Positions 1-8,620 of a DNA stretch of 64,000 bases are shown in pieces; positions within the stretch are counted from its first letter, which is position 1, and every line of letters begins with the position of its first letter. The notes under the pieces were generated by a model. That model ran no database searches. It was given only the letters and a program-made list of their open reading frames with translations, and was not told the DNA's origin. The position numbers and the translations under genes are program-made. The DNA is from Mitsuokella sp047974105 (lineage in GTDB: Bacteria > Bacillota > Negativicutes > Selenomonadales > Selenomonadaceae): positions 1 to 64,000 of the forward strand of contig NZ_JBHYRS010000009.1 of NCBI RefSeq assembly GCF_047974105.1. The letters are read 5' to 3'.

Positions 1-115
1 TTTGGCCTGAACCTCAAATAAATGAAGCTCAGTAAAGAAATTGCCGATTGCTTATGTTCATAATCAATCGATGTTTTAATAACATCTGGCTTGAATCACA
101 AATGATTCATGTTGC

Positions 116-138
116 ATTGTTTAGTTTTCAAAGAACAA
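116..138 (-). other. rRNA-operon leader-type motif
   Basis: Read on the minus strand this stretch is TTGTTCTTTGAAAACTAAAC and a few more bases, the conserved motif found in leaders and 16S-23S spacers of Firmicutes rRNA operons. It lies about 170 bases downstream of a strong minus-strand promoter with no coding frame between, so the simplest reading is that a 16S rRNA gene begins just left of base 1. The rRNA gene itself is not in the window. Confidence 0.6.
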
Positions 139-305
139 CTTGTCTTTCGAAGCGTTCTCGCTTCAAGCGACTTTTATATCTTATCGCATCGAGCTCAGCT
201 TGTCAAGAAGTTTTTTCTTCTTTTTTTGAAGCTTTTTGGCTTTCACAGTTTTACCACTCAAGGTTTGTTTGTCTGTGTCTGCCGTATCTCTCAGCGACTT
301 GTATT

Positions 306-334
306 ATGATACAGTATACAAAATGGTTTGTCAA
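306..334 (-). promoter_or_regulatory. Strong sigma-70-type promoter, probably of an rRNA operon
   Basis: On the minus strand a perfect -35 TTGACA (329-334) is followed after 17 bases by a -10 TATCAT (306-311). It faces leftward into about 300 noncoding bases that carry the rRNA-leader motif, so it probably drives an rRNA operon beyond the window edge. The rest of 1-400 is AT-rich leader without a believable gene. Confidence 0.6.
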
Positions 335-360
335 CACTTTTTTAAAAAAGAATATAAAAA

Positions 361-386
361 GCCAGCTGATTTTCATATCAGCCAGC
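361..386 (-). terminator. Intrinsic terminator of the YbjN-like gene
   Basis: Ten-base-pair stem (361-370 with 377-386) and a six-base loop. Two positions are mismatched on the plus strand but become G-U pairs in minus-strand RNA. A run of U follows in the minus direction, which fixes the orientation. Confidence 0.8.
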
Positions 387-412
387 TTTTCAGACTTGCA
401 GAACGTTGTTTC

Positions 413-856
413 TTACCAAATGGTCTTCATGATACTGCGATAGTTCTCGTTGAGGAACTGGATCAGCACATTGAACATACCATAAATCATATCGCCGATG
501 TCTTTGCCTTCATCATCAGGTGTCAGCAGACAAATATCAAGAATCAGAGAGCCCTCGCCATCAAAGTAGAGTTTGAAAGGCTTGTATGTCAGATTCTGCT
601 CATTGGCCAGTTTGAGTACGGCCAGCTCATTTTCCTTTGTTTTGCATTTTGGCGAAACCTGGACGCGAATCATCGAAAAAATACTGCGGTCAAGCAGAAC
701 GAGCAGCGGCAGCTGCTGACCATCGACTTCTACATGCGAACGAAAGACAGTTGTCTTTTCCGGATCATTCTCGATCGTCTCTGCAGCAAAAGCCTTGATA
801 TTTTTTTCATCCAGAAAATCCTGAAATGCCTGTGCCTTTTTCGTCATTTCTGCCAT
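413..856 (-). CDS. YbjN-like / type III secretion chaperone-like protein
   Basis: A 147-residue soluble protein of unknown exact role. The pattern of an N-terminal helix, a central beta sheet and a C-terminal stretch with N-E-N, F-Y-D-G-E-G-S, repeated hydrophobic helices and a final aromatic residue resembles the YbjN family, which shares the CesT-like secretion-chaperone fold. YbjN proteins are linked to stress and motility phenotypes, but no enzymatic motif is visible here. The ATG at 856 follows a good GAGGAGG ribosome site. The gene has its own terminator at 361-386 and stands alone between the HAD gene and the rRNA promoter. The family call is from pattern memory and is moderate. Confidence 0.55.
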   Translation of the reverse strand: MAEMTKKAQAFQDFLDEKNIKAFAAETIENDPEKTTVFRSHVEVDGQQLPLLVLLDRSIFSMIRVQVSPKCKTKENELAVLKLANEQNLTYKPFKLYFDGEGSLILDICLLTPDDEGKDIGDMIYGMFNVLIQFLNENYRSIMKTIW

Positions 857-959
857 AAAAATGCCTCCTCAAGCTAATAATTTCAAAAATTTATTTGCTA
901 AAGAATTTATTCTTCGTAGCCTCCGGATAATCCTGCTTAAGACGCATTTCGTTTTACAT

Positions 960-1613
960 TTAAAAAAGCTCATCAAGACGAATTTCAGAAATCTTATCTA
1001 CGACATGATCACAAATAGACAGGTCCTGGTTTGGGCTGTGCGGACTATTGAAGCCGATGCAGGTCATTCCGGCCGCTTTGGCCGCTTTCGCGCCGTTAGC
1101 GGCATCCTCGAGGACGACACATTCCCTTGGATCTACCTGCAGATAGGCGGCTGTCTGCAGATAAATGGCCGGATTTGGCTTTGACTCGGGGAGGTTCGTG
1201 CCGCTCATCAGGATATCAAAGCAATCCCGTATTTTGAGGTCATCGACGACAAAACCAATAAAATCATCACTCGAAGAACTCGCAATGGCCGTCTTAAGGC
1301 CCTTTGACTGGCGTAATTCGTTTACCTCATGGATAAACGGCAGAATCCCCTCAATCGGCGTGACGTGTTCTTCGTGGAGCTTTTTATTGAATATATATGC
1401 CTTGGCTTTAGCAGCCTGCTCTGCAGTCGCCTTGAACGGATAATCTTTTTTTACTGCTTCAAACAGCATACTGTCCGTCATGCCCTGAAAGCGTTGAAAA
1501 TAAGCAATATCTACCTCAAACCCCAATCTCTTGAGTACGTGCTGCTCAGCCTGCATATGTACGGGTTCTGTATCAGCAATAACGCCGTCCATGTCAAAAA
1601 TAAATGCCTTCAT
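960..1613 (-). CDS. HAD-superfamily phosphatase, beta-phosphoglucomutase-like
   Basis: A 217-residue cytosolic haloacid dehalogenase-family hydrolase. Motif I is FDMDGVIADTE at residues 5-15, with the nucleophile Asp6 and acid/base Asp8. Motif II is the serine-rich ASSSSDD, motif III the lysine in ESKPNP, and motif IV the acidic LEDAANG near residue 170. A helical cap follows motif I, as in the phosphoglucomutase/phosphatase subgroup (PgmB, Gph, YniC). Substrates in this group are small sugar phosphates or nucleotides and cannot be assigned from sequence. The gene sits downstream of the glmS terminator with no obvious functional partner. Confidence 0.85.
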   Translation of the reverse strand: MKAFIFDMDGVIADTEPVHMQAEQHVLKRLGFEVDIAYFQRFQGMTDSMLFEAVKKDYPFKATAEQAAKAKAYIFNKKLHEEHVTPIEGILPFIHEVNELRQSKGLKTAIASSSSDDFIGFVVDDLKIRDCFDILMSGTNLPESKPNPAIYLQTAAYLQVDPRECVVLEDAANGAKAAKAAGMTCIGFNSPHSPNQDLSICDHVVDKISEIRLDELF

Positions 1614-1671
1614 GCTTTATCCTCTTTTCTATGCCTCTTATATTATTCTATTCTTCTTCATTTTCACAAAA

Positions 1672-1697
1672 AGACCTTCTCCGGATGGAGAAGGTCT
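1672..1697 (-). terminator. Intrinsic terminator of glmS
   Basis: Eleven-base-pair stem AGACCTTCTCC (1672-1682) with 1687-1697 around a four-base loop, followed on the minus strand by five U. It lies 18 bases after the glmS stop. Confidence 0.85.
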
Positions 1698-1714
1698 CAT
1701 AATTTGTTCTTTTA

Positions 1715-3544
1715 TTATTCAACCGTGACCGATTTTGCGAGGTTACGCGGTTTATCAACATCGCAGCCGCGCGTGATCGCAGCATAATAAGCGAGAAGCT
1801 GCAGAGGAACGACCGTCAGCAGCGGAATCAGGAGTTCATCCGTCTCCGGAACCATGATGACATGGTCGACATACTTCTCAAGCTCCGTATCGCCTTCTGC
1901 GGCAATACCGATGACAACAGCATCGCGGGCCTTGACTTCCTTGATATTCGAAAGAGTCTTCTCGTAAACGCTCTTCTGCGTAGCCAGAGCGATGACGGGC
2001 ACACCCTCGACAATCAGAGCCAGCGTGCCATGCTTGAGCTCACCGGCGGCATAAGCCTCGGCATGGATATAGGAAATTTCCTTAAGCTTCAGAGCACCTT
2101 CCAGAGCTACATCGTAGTCGAGCAGACGGCCAATGTAGAAAACATCTTCATTGAAGCCGTACTTCTTCGCAAAAGTCTTAATCGGGTCAACGTCTGAAAG
2201 TTCCTCGCTGATCTGCGCCGGAATGTTCTTGAGTTCTGCAATAAGCTCCGCGATGCGATCCGGCGTCTGCGTTTTCTTAATCTGAGCCATATAAAGGGCC
2301 AGCATGAAGAACAGAATCAGCTGCGTCGTATAAGCTTTCGTCGAAGCAACGGCAATCTCAGGACCAGCCCACGTATACAGTACCTGGTCGGCCTCACGGG
2401 CAATCGAGGAGCCGACGACATTCGTCAAGGCCAGGGTCTTTGCCCCAAGGCGCTTCGACTCTTTGAGAGCAGCCAGTGTATCGCTTGTCTCGCCCGACTG
2501 CGAAACCACAATGAACAGTGTATTTTCGTCGACAATCGGATTGCGATAGCGGAATTCAGAAGCTACATCCACTTCGACCATGACACGGGCCAGTTTTTCG
2601 ATGTAGAACTTGCCGACAAGGCCGGCATGATAAGCCGTACCGCAGGCAACGATATAGATTTTATTGAAGGAATTCAGATAATCCGCATCCCACTTGAGCT
2701 CGTTCATGACGATGGACTTGCCATCCTTGGCAATGCGCTGGCTCATCGTGTCGCGGACAGCCTTCGGCTGCTCGTTGATTTCTTTGAGCATGAAGTGCTC
2801 ATAGCCGCCTTTTTCAGCAGCTTCCGCATTCCAGTTGACCTCAAAGACCTTCTTCGTCACAGGTTCGCCGCGGCGGTTCGTGATCTTGATGGAGTCCTTG
2901 GTAACAACGGCAAGTTCACCATCGTTGAGGATGTACGTACGGCGCGTGCGGGCAATAATAGCCGGGATATCCGACGCGATGAAGTTCTCACCCTCGCCGA
3001 TGCCAATGACGAGCGGGTTGTCCTGCTTCGTGCAGATGAGCTTGTCCGGTTCACGCTTGCTCATGAACACCAGAGAGTAGGAACCCTCGATGCGGTGCAG
3101 AACCTCGCGGACTGAAGAAACAAAATCACCATTGTAGACTTCTTCGAGAAGATGCGCAACGACTTCCGTATCGGTCTCCGACTTAAAGACATGTCCCTTT
3201 TCGATGAGCTCTTCCTTAAGGCCGAGATAGTTCTCGATGATGCCGTTGTGAACAACGACGAAATCACCGGAGCAGTCCGTATGCGGATGCGCGTTGCGGT
3301 CCGACGGACGGCCGTGTGTAGCCCAGCGCGTATGGCCAATGCCGATGGTGCCCTGCGGCATATCGTCTTTGATTTTATCGCGCAGTGCAGACAGGCGGCC
3401 TACACTCTTTTCCACGCGGATACGCTTGCCATCATAGACAGCGATACCTGCTGAATCATAGCCGCGGTACTCAAGCTTCGAAAGACCTTCCAGAAGGAAA
3501 TCCGCAGCCTGCTTATCGCCGACATAACCTACAATACCACACAT
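1715..3544 (-). CDS. glmS: Glutamine--fructose-6-phosphate aminotransferase (isomerizing)
   Basis: A 609-residue enzyme making glucosamine-6-phosphate from fructose-6-phosphate and glutamine, the first committed step to UDP-GlcNAc for peptidoglycan and lipopolysaccharide. The N-terminal Ntn glutaminase domain begins MCGIVGYVG, with Cys2 as the nucleophile. Two SIS sugar-isomerase domains follow, and the C-terminus KPRNLAKSVTVE is typical. The start at 3544 is required for the N-terminal Cys and follows an AGGAGG site. The frame stays open to 3613, but that extension lies inside the ribozyme described below and is not coding. Regulation by the upstream glmS ribozyme is expected. Confidence 0.97.
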   Translation of the reverse strand: MCGIVGYVGDKQAADFLLEGLSKLEYRGYDSAGIAVYDGKRIRVEKSVGRLSALRDKIKDDMPQGTIGIGHTRWATHGRPSDRNAHPHTDCSGDFVVVHNGIIENYLGLKEELIEKGHVFKSETDTEVVAHLLEEVYNGDFVSSVREVLHRIEGSYSLVFMSKREPDKLICTKQDNPLVIGIGEGENFIASDIPAIIARTRRTYILNDGELAVVTKDSIKITNRRGEPVTKKVFEVNWNAEAAEKGGYEHFMLKEINEQPKAVRDTMSQRIAKDGKSIVMNELKWDADYLNSFNKIYIVACGTAYHAGLVGKFYIEKLARVMVEVDVASEFRYRNPIVDENTLFIVVSQSGETSDTLAALKESKRLGAKTLALTNVVGSSIAREADQVLYTWAGPEIAVASTKAYTTQLILFFMLALYMAQIKKTQTPDRIAELIAELKNIPAQISEELSDVDPIKTFAKKYGFNEDVFYIGRLLDYDVALEGALKLKEISYIHAEAYAAGELKHGTLALIVEGVPVIALATQKSVYEKTLSNIKEVKARDAVVIGIAAEGDTELEKYVDHVIMVPETDELLIPLLTVVPLQLLAYYAAITRGCDVDKPRNLAKSVTVE

Positions 3545-3559
3545 AATGAAGTACCTCCT

Positions 3560-3725
3560 GATACTTTGATGCAGCAGGTTCCCCCGCCTGATTTTGTGCA
3601 GATAATTGCTCATCTGATTTCATCAGGTCCTATCGACCGGGAACGGCCGGAAGGCATCCGCTGACGTCTCGACAACCTTCTCCTCGTCTTCCTCCAGAGT
3701 TATTTCTCCTAAAGGAACTAGCGCT
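3560..3725 (-). ncRNA. glmS ribozyme/riboswitch
   Basis: The 5' untranslated region of glmS carries the marks of this self-cleaving RNA. On the minus strand it starts with A|GCGC at 3725-3721, where cleavage is expected between A3725 and G3724. It then contains the conserved core GACGAGG ... GTCGAGACGTCAGCGG at roughly 3650-3690 and a 3' pseudoknot/P3-P4 region. Known family behaviour: glucosamine-6-phosphate is the cofactor for cleavage, and the cut mRNA is degraded, giving product feedback. The 3' boundary is approximate. Confidence 0.88.
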
Positions 3726-3803
3726 AAGAATTGCTTCTTTTCCGTAACATCCCGCTGCAATATGAAATTATATACTCTTGTATCGAGACTTCGATACGTT
3801 GCT

Positions 3804-3832
3804 ATTTTAGCCTAAAACCGCCTGCGTGTCAA
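3804..3832 (-). promoter_or_regulatory. glmS promoter
   Basis: Minus-strand -35 TTGACA (3827-3832), 17-base spacer, -10 TAAAAT (3804-3809). It lies about 80 bases upstream of the predicted ribozyme cleavage site. Confidence 0.7.
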
Positions 3833-3880
3833 TATTTGCCCCATTCAGCCCTTGTAAACAAAGAATCCGGACATATAAAA

Positions 3881-3909
3881 ATTCCCGTCCGGAAAATCCG
3901 AACGGGAAT
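3881..3909 (-). terminator. Intrinsic terminator of groESL
   Basis: Thirteen-base-pair stem (3881-3893 with 3897-3909), including one G-U pair in minus-strand RNA, followed by five U. It lies 35 bases after the groEL stop. Confidence 0.85.
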
Positions 3910-3944
3910 CTTTTAAGTTTAGGAGATGTAATGATTTTAAGAGA

Positions 3945-5573
3945 TTACATCATGCCCGGCATGCCGCCCATGCCCGGTGCACCAGCTGCTGCCGGAGCTT
4001 CTTTTTCCGGTTTGTCCGCAACGAGCGTTTCCGTCGTGAGGACCATGGAGGCAATCGAAGCTGCATTCTGCAGGGCAGAACGCGTAACCTTAGCCGGGTC
4101 AACGATACCAGCCTTGAGCATGTCGACATACTCGTTCTTGAGTGCGTTGAAGCCGATGCCCGTGCCGGCCTTCTTAACGTTCTCGACAACGACAGAACCT
4201 TCAAGGCCTGCGTTCTGAGCGATCTGACGGACCGGTTCTTCGATAGCGCGTCTTACGATATTGACACCGACCTTCTCGTCGCCTTCGACGTCGAGTTTGT
4301 CGAGTGCCGGCAGGATGTCGAGGAACGTCGTGCCGCCGCCTGCGACAATGCCTTCTTCAACAGCTGCACGCGTAGCGTTCAGGGCATCTTCGATGCGGTA
4401 CTTCTTGTCCTTCATCTCGACTTCCGTAGCAGCGCCGATCTCGATGACAGCAACACCGCCGGAGAGTTTTGCGAGGCGCTCCTGCAGTTTCTCCTTATCG
4501 AAATCACTCGTCGTCTGGGAAATCTGCTGCTTGATCTGAGCAACGCGCTCGGCAATGGCTTCTTTGTCGCCCTTGCCGCCAATGATCGTCGTCTCGTCCT
4601 TCGTAGAGACCATCTTGTGTGCCTGACCGAGGTCAGCGAGCGTAACGCTGTCGAGCTTGCGGCCGACTTCTTCGCTGATGACCGTGCCGCCCGTCAGGGT
4701 TGCGATATCCTGCAGCATAGCCTTGCGGCGGTCGCCGAAGCCCGGAGCCTTGACAGCCAGAGCCTTGAACGTACCGCGCAGCTTGTTGACAACAATCGTC
4801 GTCAGAGCTTCGCCGTCAACATCCTCAGCGATGATGGCGAGCTGTTTGCCAGCTTTTACGACCTGCTCGAGAATCGGCAGAATGTCGTTGATAGCCGAAA
4901 TCTTGCGGTCCGTAATCAGGATGTACGGGTCGTCAAGCGTTGCTTCCATCTTATCCGTATCCGTAACGAGGTACGGGGAGATGTAGCCGCGGTCGAACTG
5001 CATGCCTTCCTTGACGGAAAGGTTCGTGCGCATCGTCTTGGATTCCTCAACCGTAATGACGCCATCTTTGCCGACTTTTTCCATGGCTTCAGCAATCAGG
5101 CGGCCCGTCTCTTCGTTTGCGGAAGAAATCGTAGCGACCTGTGCGATATCAGCCTGGCCTTCGACTTTCTTAGCTTTAGCCTTGATCTCCTCAACGAGAG
5201 CCTTGACTGCTTCATCAATGCCCTTCTTGATGATCATCGGGTTGGCACCGGCTGCGACATTCTTCATGCCTTCATGAATCATGGCCTGTGCCAGAAGCGT
5301 TGCCGTCGTCGTACCATCGCCGGCGATGTCGTTCGTCTTCGTGGCGACTTCCTTGACGAGCTGTGCGCCCATGTTTTCAAACGGATCCTCGAGCTCGATG
5401 TCGCGGGCAATCGTGACACCATCGTTCGTGATGGTCGGAGCGCCGAATTTCTTATCGAGGACAACGTTGCGGCCCTTAGGTCCGAGCGTTACTTTTACTG
5501 CATTTGCCAGTGCGTCAACACCGCGGCCGAGTGCGCGGCGTGCTTCTTCATCAAACAGAATCTGCTTTGCCAT
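3945..5573 (-). CDS. groEL: Chaperonin GroEL (Hsp60)
   Basis: A 542-residue ATP-dependent chaperonin subunit of normal length. It forms double heptameric rings that fold cytosolic proteins together with GroES. The N-terminus (KQILFDEEARRALGRGVDAL), the ATP-site GDGTTTATLLAQ near residue 85 and the flexible GMGGMPGMM tail are characteristic. It is the second gene of the groES-groEL pair, 17 bases after groES, with a GGAGGTAA ribosome site. Heat-shock control through the HrcA/CIRCE element upstream of groES is expected. Confidence 0.98.
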   Translation of the reverse strand: MAKQILFDEEARRALGRGVDALANAVKVTLGPKGRNVVLDKKFGAPTITNDGVTIARDIELEDPFENMGAQLVKEVATKTNDIAGDGTTTATLLAQAMIHEGMKNVAAGANPMIIKKGIDEAVKALVEEIKAKAKKVEGQADIAQVATISSANEETGRLIAEAMEKVGKDGVITVEESKTMRTNLSVKEGMQFDRGYISPYLVTDTDKMEATLDDPYILITDRKISAINDILPILEQVVKAGKQLAIIAEDVDGEALTTIVVNKLRGTFKALAVKAPGFGDRRKAMLQDIATLTGGTVISEEVGRKLDSVTLADLGQAHKMVSTKDETTIIGGKGDKEAIAERVAQIKQQISQTTSDFDKEKLQERLAKLSGGVAVIEIGAATEVEMKDKKYRIEDALNATRAAVEEGIVAGGGTTFLDILPALDKLDVEGDEKVGVNIVRRAIEEPVRQIAQNAGLEGSVVVENVKKAGTGIGFNALKNEYVDMLKAGIVDPAKVTRSALQNAASIASMVLTTETLVADKPEKEAPAAAGAPGMGGMPGMM

Positions 5574-5590
5574 TTATATTACCTCCGAAA

Positions 5591-5875
5591 TTATTCCACA
5601 ACTGCCAGAATGTCGCTCTCGCGAACAATCAAATAGTCCTTGCCGTCAACCTTGACTTCGGAACCCGAATATTTGGAGAAGATGACGCCATCGCCAACCT
5701 TGACTTCCATAGCGGCGCGCTCACCATTATCGAGCAGCTTGCCCGTACCAACTGCCACAACCGTGCCCTTCTGCGGTTTCTCTTTGGCCGTGTCCGGCAG
5801 TACAATGCCGCTGGCCGTCTTTACATCGCTTTCTGCAACTTCGATGACAACTCTTTCGCCCAATGGCTTAATCAT
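5591..5875 (-). CDS. groES: Co-chaperonin GroES (Hsp10)
   Basis: A 94-residue co-chaperonin that caps the GroEL ring. It starts MIKPLGERVVIEV, has the mobile-loop region around residues 17-32 (TASGIVLPDTAKEKP) and the conserved beta-barrel core ending in DYLIVRESDILAVVE. It is first in the operon, with a GGAGGAAG ribosome site before the ATG at 5875 and a CIRCE operator 43 bases further upstream. Confidence 0.98.
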   Translation of the reverse strand: MIKPLGERVVIEVAESDVKTASGIVLPDTAKEKPQKGTVVAVGTGKLLDNGERAAMEVKVGDGVIFSKYSGSEVKVDGKDYLIVRESDILAVVE

Positions 5876-5917
5876 AGGTATCTTCCTCCTATAAAATGAA
5901 TTTACTTTGTTATGGTG

Positions 5918-5944
5918 TTAGCACTCACTAGTCCCGAGTGCTAA
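5918..5944 (-). promoter_or_regulatory. CIRCE element (HrcA operator)
   Basis: A perfect TTAGCACTC-N9-GAGTGCTAA inverted repeat in the groES leader. HrcA binds this element in Firmicutes and releases it when GroEL is titrated by unfolded protein. hrcA itself is not in the window. Confidence 0.97.
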
Positions 5945-5955
5945 CTACAGTCTTT

Positions 5956-5984
5956 ATATTACCCCCTCTAAGTCAAAATGTCAA
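5956..5984 (-). promoter_or_regulatory. groESL promoter
   Basis: Minus-strand TTGACA (5979-5984), 17-base spacer, TAATAT (5956-5961), placing the start of transcription just before or within CIRCE, as expected for HrcA repression. Confidence 0.8.
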
Positions 5985-6014
5985 TATAAATTCCATAAAA
6001 AAGTCAAAAAAACA

Positions 6015-6037
6015 AAGGCAGTCATTTTGACTGCCTT
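6015..6037 (-). terminator. Intrinsic terminator of the sulfate operon
   Basis: Ten-base-pair stem AAGGCAGTCA with its complement around a three-base loop, followed in the minus direction by G and seven U. It lies 22 bases after the cysN stop and marks the 3' end of the chrA-apr-cys transcript. Confidence 0.85.
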
Positions 6038-6058
6038 GATAAGATGTAATTTTCTTTC

Positions 6059-7693
6059 TTAAATAATCCAGTTATTTGGCGCCATCATCGAATCGAGCAT
6101 GGAATGATGCAGGATCTTTTCCGCAATCTGCTGGGAATTCAGTTCATTGACACCTTCTCCCACAAATTCGGCAAAGCGGCGTACATTTTCCGGTACTTCC
6201 TGCCCTTTGTCGAGCACGAGCAGGACGACGAGGCCGGCCTGCAGGAGATGCTGCAGGGTATTTTCATAATCTTCGCCGGCCTGCGGATGATAAAGATACG
6301 TGTGACGGCCATTGCGCACGAGGTAGTACTCGGCTTCTTCGATATCAGCAAGGGAAAGGCCGTCATTCTGCGGCTCAAAGGCCACGGCCAGCGGGGCCTG
6401 CCAGTTCAGGGCGCTGCGCATCTGCTGATTGGCAGCGAAATGACGTTTTTCACTGGCATCCGGAATTTCACGCACAACGCCGCAGGCCGCGGTCATATTG
6501 CTGATGCGGTCAATGAGGATGAGCTCGCCCTGTGTGCGGTGATGATTGAACGTATCGAGCACGATGGGCTCCGTCACGGCAATCTCGCAGACGGCAATTT
6601 CATTCTTCTTGAGTCCATCCGCCTTGACATGCTCGCCGCTGTTGATGTCGATGCGGTAATCGATATTCGTCAGTATGCCCGGAATCTTCTTCGTGCCGAG
6701 GAAGACCATGAAGTTCTTGCCGATGGAAAGAGGCACATCGTCCATCCAGAGGATTTCAGCCTTGAAATTCGCGGCCTGACGGACATGGCTTCCCTTTTCG
6801 AGCACGCAGCCGCGCGAAACATCGACCTCACGGTTCAGCTGAATGGTCACAGGCTGTCCCTTAAAGGCCGACTGCACGTCGCGGTCTGCCACCAAAATCT
6901 TTTTGACTTCGGCCTGTTCGCCGCTTGGCTGCGAGGTAATGGTATCGCCGACGGCAATGCTGCCGCTCTCAATCTGTCCCTGAAAGCCGCGGAATTCATG
7001 GTTTGGACGGCAGACGCGCTGTACGGGCATATAAAAACCATCTTCCTGCACGGCCGTGACATCGACCGTCTCAAGATACTCAAGCAGCGTCGGGCCATCA
7101 TACCAGGGCATATTCGGGGATTTCTTCGTGACATTGTCGCCTTCCGTCGCCGAAACCGGAATGATCCTGACATCGTGCAGCGAAAGTTCCTGCTGGAGTT
7201 CCTCAATCTGCTGGCGAATTTCGTCAAAACGTGCTTCTGAATAATCCGCAAGGTCCATTTTGTTGATGGCAAAGACGAAATAACGAGTTCCCATGAGCGC
7301 ACAGATGCGGGCATGACGGCGCGTCTGCGTCAAAACGCCCTGCGTCGCATCGACGAGGATGATGGCGAGGTCCGCAAACGAAGCGCCGCAGGCCATATTG
7401 CGCGTGTATTCCTCATGCCCCGGCGTATCGGCGCAGATGAAACTGCGGTTGTCCGTCGTGAAATAGCGGTAGGCCACGTCAATCGTGATGCCCTGCTCAC
7501 GCTCGGCCAAAAGTCCGTCAAGCAGCAGCGAATAATCGATGGCGCCGCCGCGGCTGCCAACTTTGGAATCGAGCAGCAGCGCTTCTTTCTGGTCGGCATA
7601 GATGAGTTTGGCATCGTATAAAAGATGACCAATCAGCGTGGATTTGCCGTCGTCGACGCTGCCGCAGGTAATGAATTTGAGTAAATCGTTCAT
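6059..7693 (-). CDS. cysN: Sulfate adenylyltransferase GTPase subunit CysN with a C-terminal extension
   Basis: A 544-residue GTP-hydrolysing subunit of ATP sulfurylase, activating sulfate to adenylyl sulfate (APS) together with CysD. The elongation-factor-like G domain shows GSVDDGKST (residues 11-19), DTPGHEEYTRNM and NKMDLAD, followed by beta-barrel domains II and III. It is about 70 residues longer than Escherichia coli CysN (475). The tail after about residue 450 lacks the P-loop of an APS kinase, so this is not a working CysNC fusion. Last gene of the operon, one base after the cysD stop, which implies tight coupling with cysD. Confidence 0.93.
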   Translation of the reverse strand: MNDLLKFITCGSVDDGKSTLIGHLLYDAKLIYADQKEALLLDSKVGSRGGAIDYSLLLDGLLAEREQGITIDVAYRYFTTDNRSFICADTPGHEEYTRNMACGASFADLAIILVDATQGVLTQTRRHARICALMGTRYFVFAINKMDLADYSEARFDEIRQQIEELQQELSLHDVRIIPVSATEGDNVTKKSPNMPWYDGPTLLEYLETVDVTAVQEDGFYMPVQRVCRPNHEFRGFQGQIESGSIAVGDTITSQPSGEQAEVKKILVADRDVQSAFKGQPVTIQLNREVDVSRGCVLEKGSHVRQAANFKAEILWMDDVPLSIGKNFMVFLGTKKIPGILTNIDYRIDINSGEHVKADGLKKNEIAVCEIAVTEPIVLDTFNHHRTQGELILIDRISNMTAACGVVREIPDASEKRHFAANQQMRSALNWQAPLAVAFEPQNDGLSLADIEEAEYYLVRNGRHTYLYHPQAGEDYENTLQHLLQAGLVVLLVLDKGQEVPENVRRFAEFVGEGVNELNSQQIAEKILHHSMLDSMMAPNNWII

Positions 7694-7694
7694 A

Positions 7695-8603
7695 TCAGAA
7701 ATAACCCTCCCGTTTCCGGCGTTCCATGCTGCCGGCTCCCTCGTGATCGATGACGCGGCTCGTGCGCTCCGATTCTACGGCGCCGAGCGTCTCCTCCACG
7801 ATGGCATCTAATGTATCGGCTTCCGATTCGACAGCTCCGGTCAGCGGATAGCAGCCGAGCGTGCGGAAACGGACTTTCTTATGCTGAATATCCTCAGGCT
7901 TCAGGTCAAGTTTTTTGACGATGCGGTCATCATCAATCATGATGAGATTGCCATCGCGCTCGATGACAGGGCGTTCTTTCGCAAAATACAGCGAGACGAT
8001 CTCGAGATTCTCGCGGCGGATGTACTGCCAGATGTCTTTCTCCGTCCAGTTGGACAGCGGGAACACGCGGATGCTCTCGCCCTTGTTGATCTGCGAGTTG
8101 TAGAGCTTCCACATCTCCGGACGCTGATTCTTCGGGTCCCAGGCCTGCGCCGCATTGCGGAAGGAGAAAACGCGTTCCTTCGCACGCGATTTTTCCTCGT
8201 CGCGGCGGCCGCCGCCAAAGGCTGCCGTAAAGCCGTATTTCGTCAAAGCCTGCTTGAGTGCCTGCGTCTTCATGATATCCGTATACGAAGCGCCGTAGTC
8301 AAACGGATTGACATCGGCCCTCAGGCCTTCCTCATTCTTGTACTCAATCATGTCGAGACCGTATTTTTTCGCCTGTGCATCGCGGAAGGCAATCATCTCA
8401 TGGAACTTCCACGTCGTGTTGATGTGCAGGAACGGAAAAGGCGGCTTTTCCGGGTAAAAGGCCTTGAGTGCCAGATGCATCATGACGGTACTGTCTTTGC
8501 CGATGGAATAGAGCATGACCGGTTTTTCCGATTCTGCTGCTACTTCCCGCATGATATAGATAGCTTCCGCCTCCAAGGCATCGAGATGCGATAATTTTCC
8601 CAT
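7695..8603 (-). CDS. cysD: Sulfate adenylyltransferase catalytic subunit CysD
   Basis: A 302-residue PP-loop ATP pyrophosphatase-family subunit that adenylates sulfate: ATP + sulfate gives APS + PPi. The PP-loop SIGKDST lies at residues 33-39, followed by FPFLHINTTWKFHEM, the GGGRRDEEKSRAKER motif and the C-terminal GAGSMERRKREGYF typical of CysD. Length is normal for the family. It is immediately upstream of cysN and 17 bases downstream of the ferredoxin-like aprB, consistent with APS being passed to the AprAB-type reductase of the same operon. Confidence 0.96.
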   Translation of the reverse strand: MGKLSHLDALEAEAIYIMREVAAESEKPVMLYSIGKDSTVMMHLALKAFYPEKPPFPFLHINTTWKFHEMIAFRDAQAKKYGLDMIEYKNEEGLRADVNPFDYGASYTDIMKTQALKQALTKYGFTAAFGGGRRDEEKSRAKERVFSFRNAAQAWDPKNQRPEMWKLYNSQINKGESIRVFPLSNWTEKDIWQYIRRENLEIVSLYFAKERPVIERDGNLIMIDDDRIVKKLDLKPEDIQHKKVRFRTLGCYPLTGAVESEADTLDAIVEETLGAVESERTSRVIDHEGAGSMERRKREGYF

Positions 8604-8620
8604 ATCTATGAACTCCTTAC

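Noticed and set aside
3545..3613. N-terminal extension of GlmS
   Set aside because: It lies within the ribozyme and would bury the catalytic Cys that must be at position 2.
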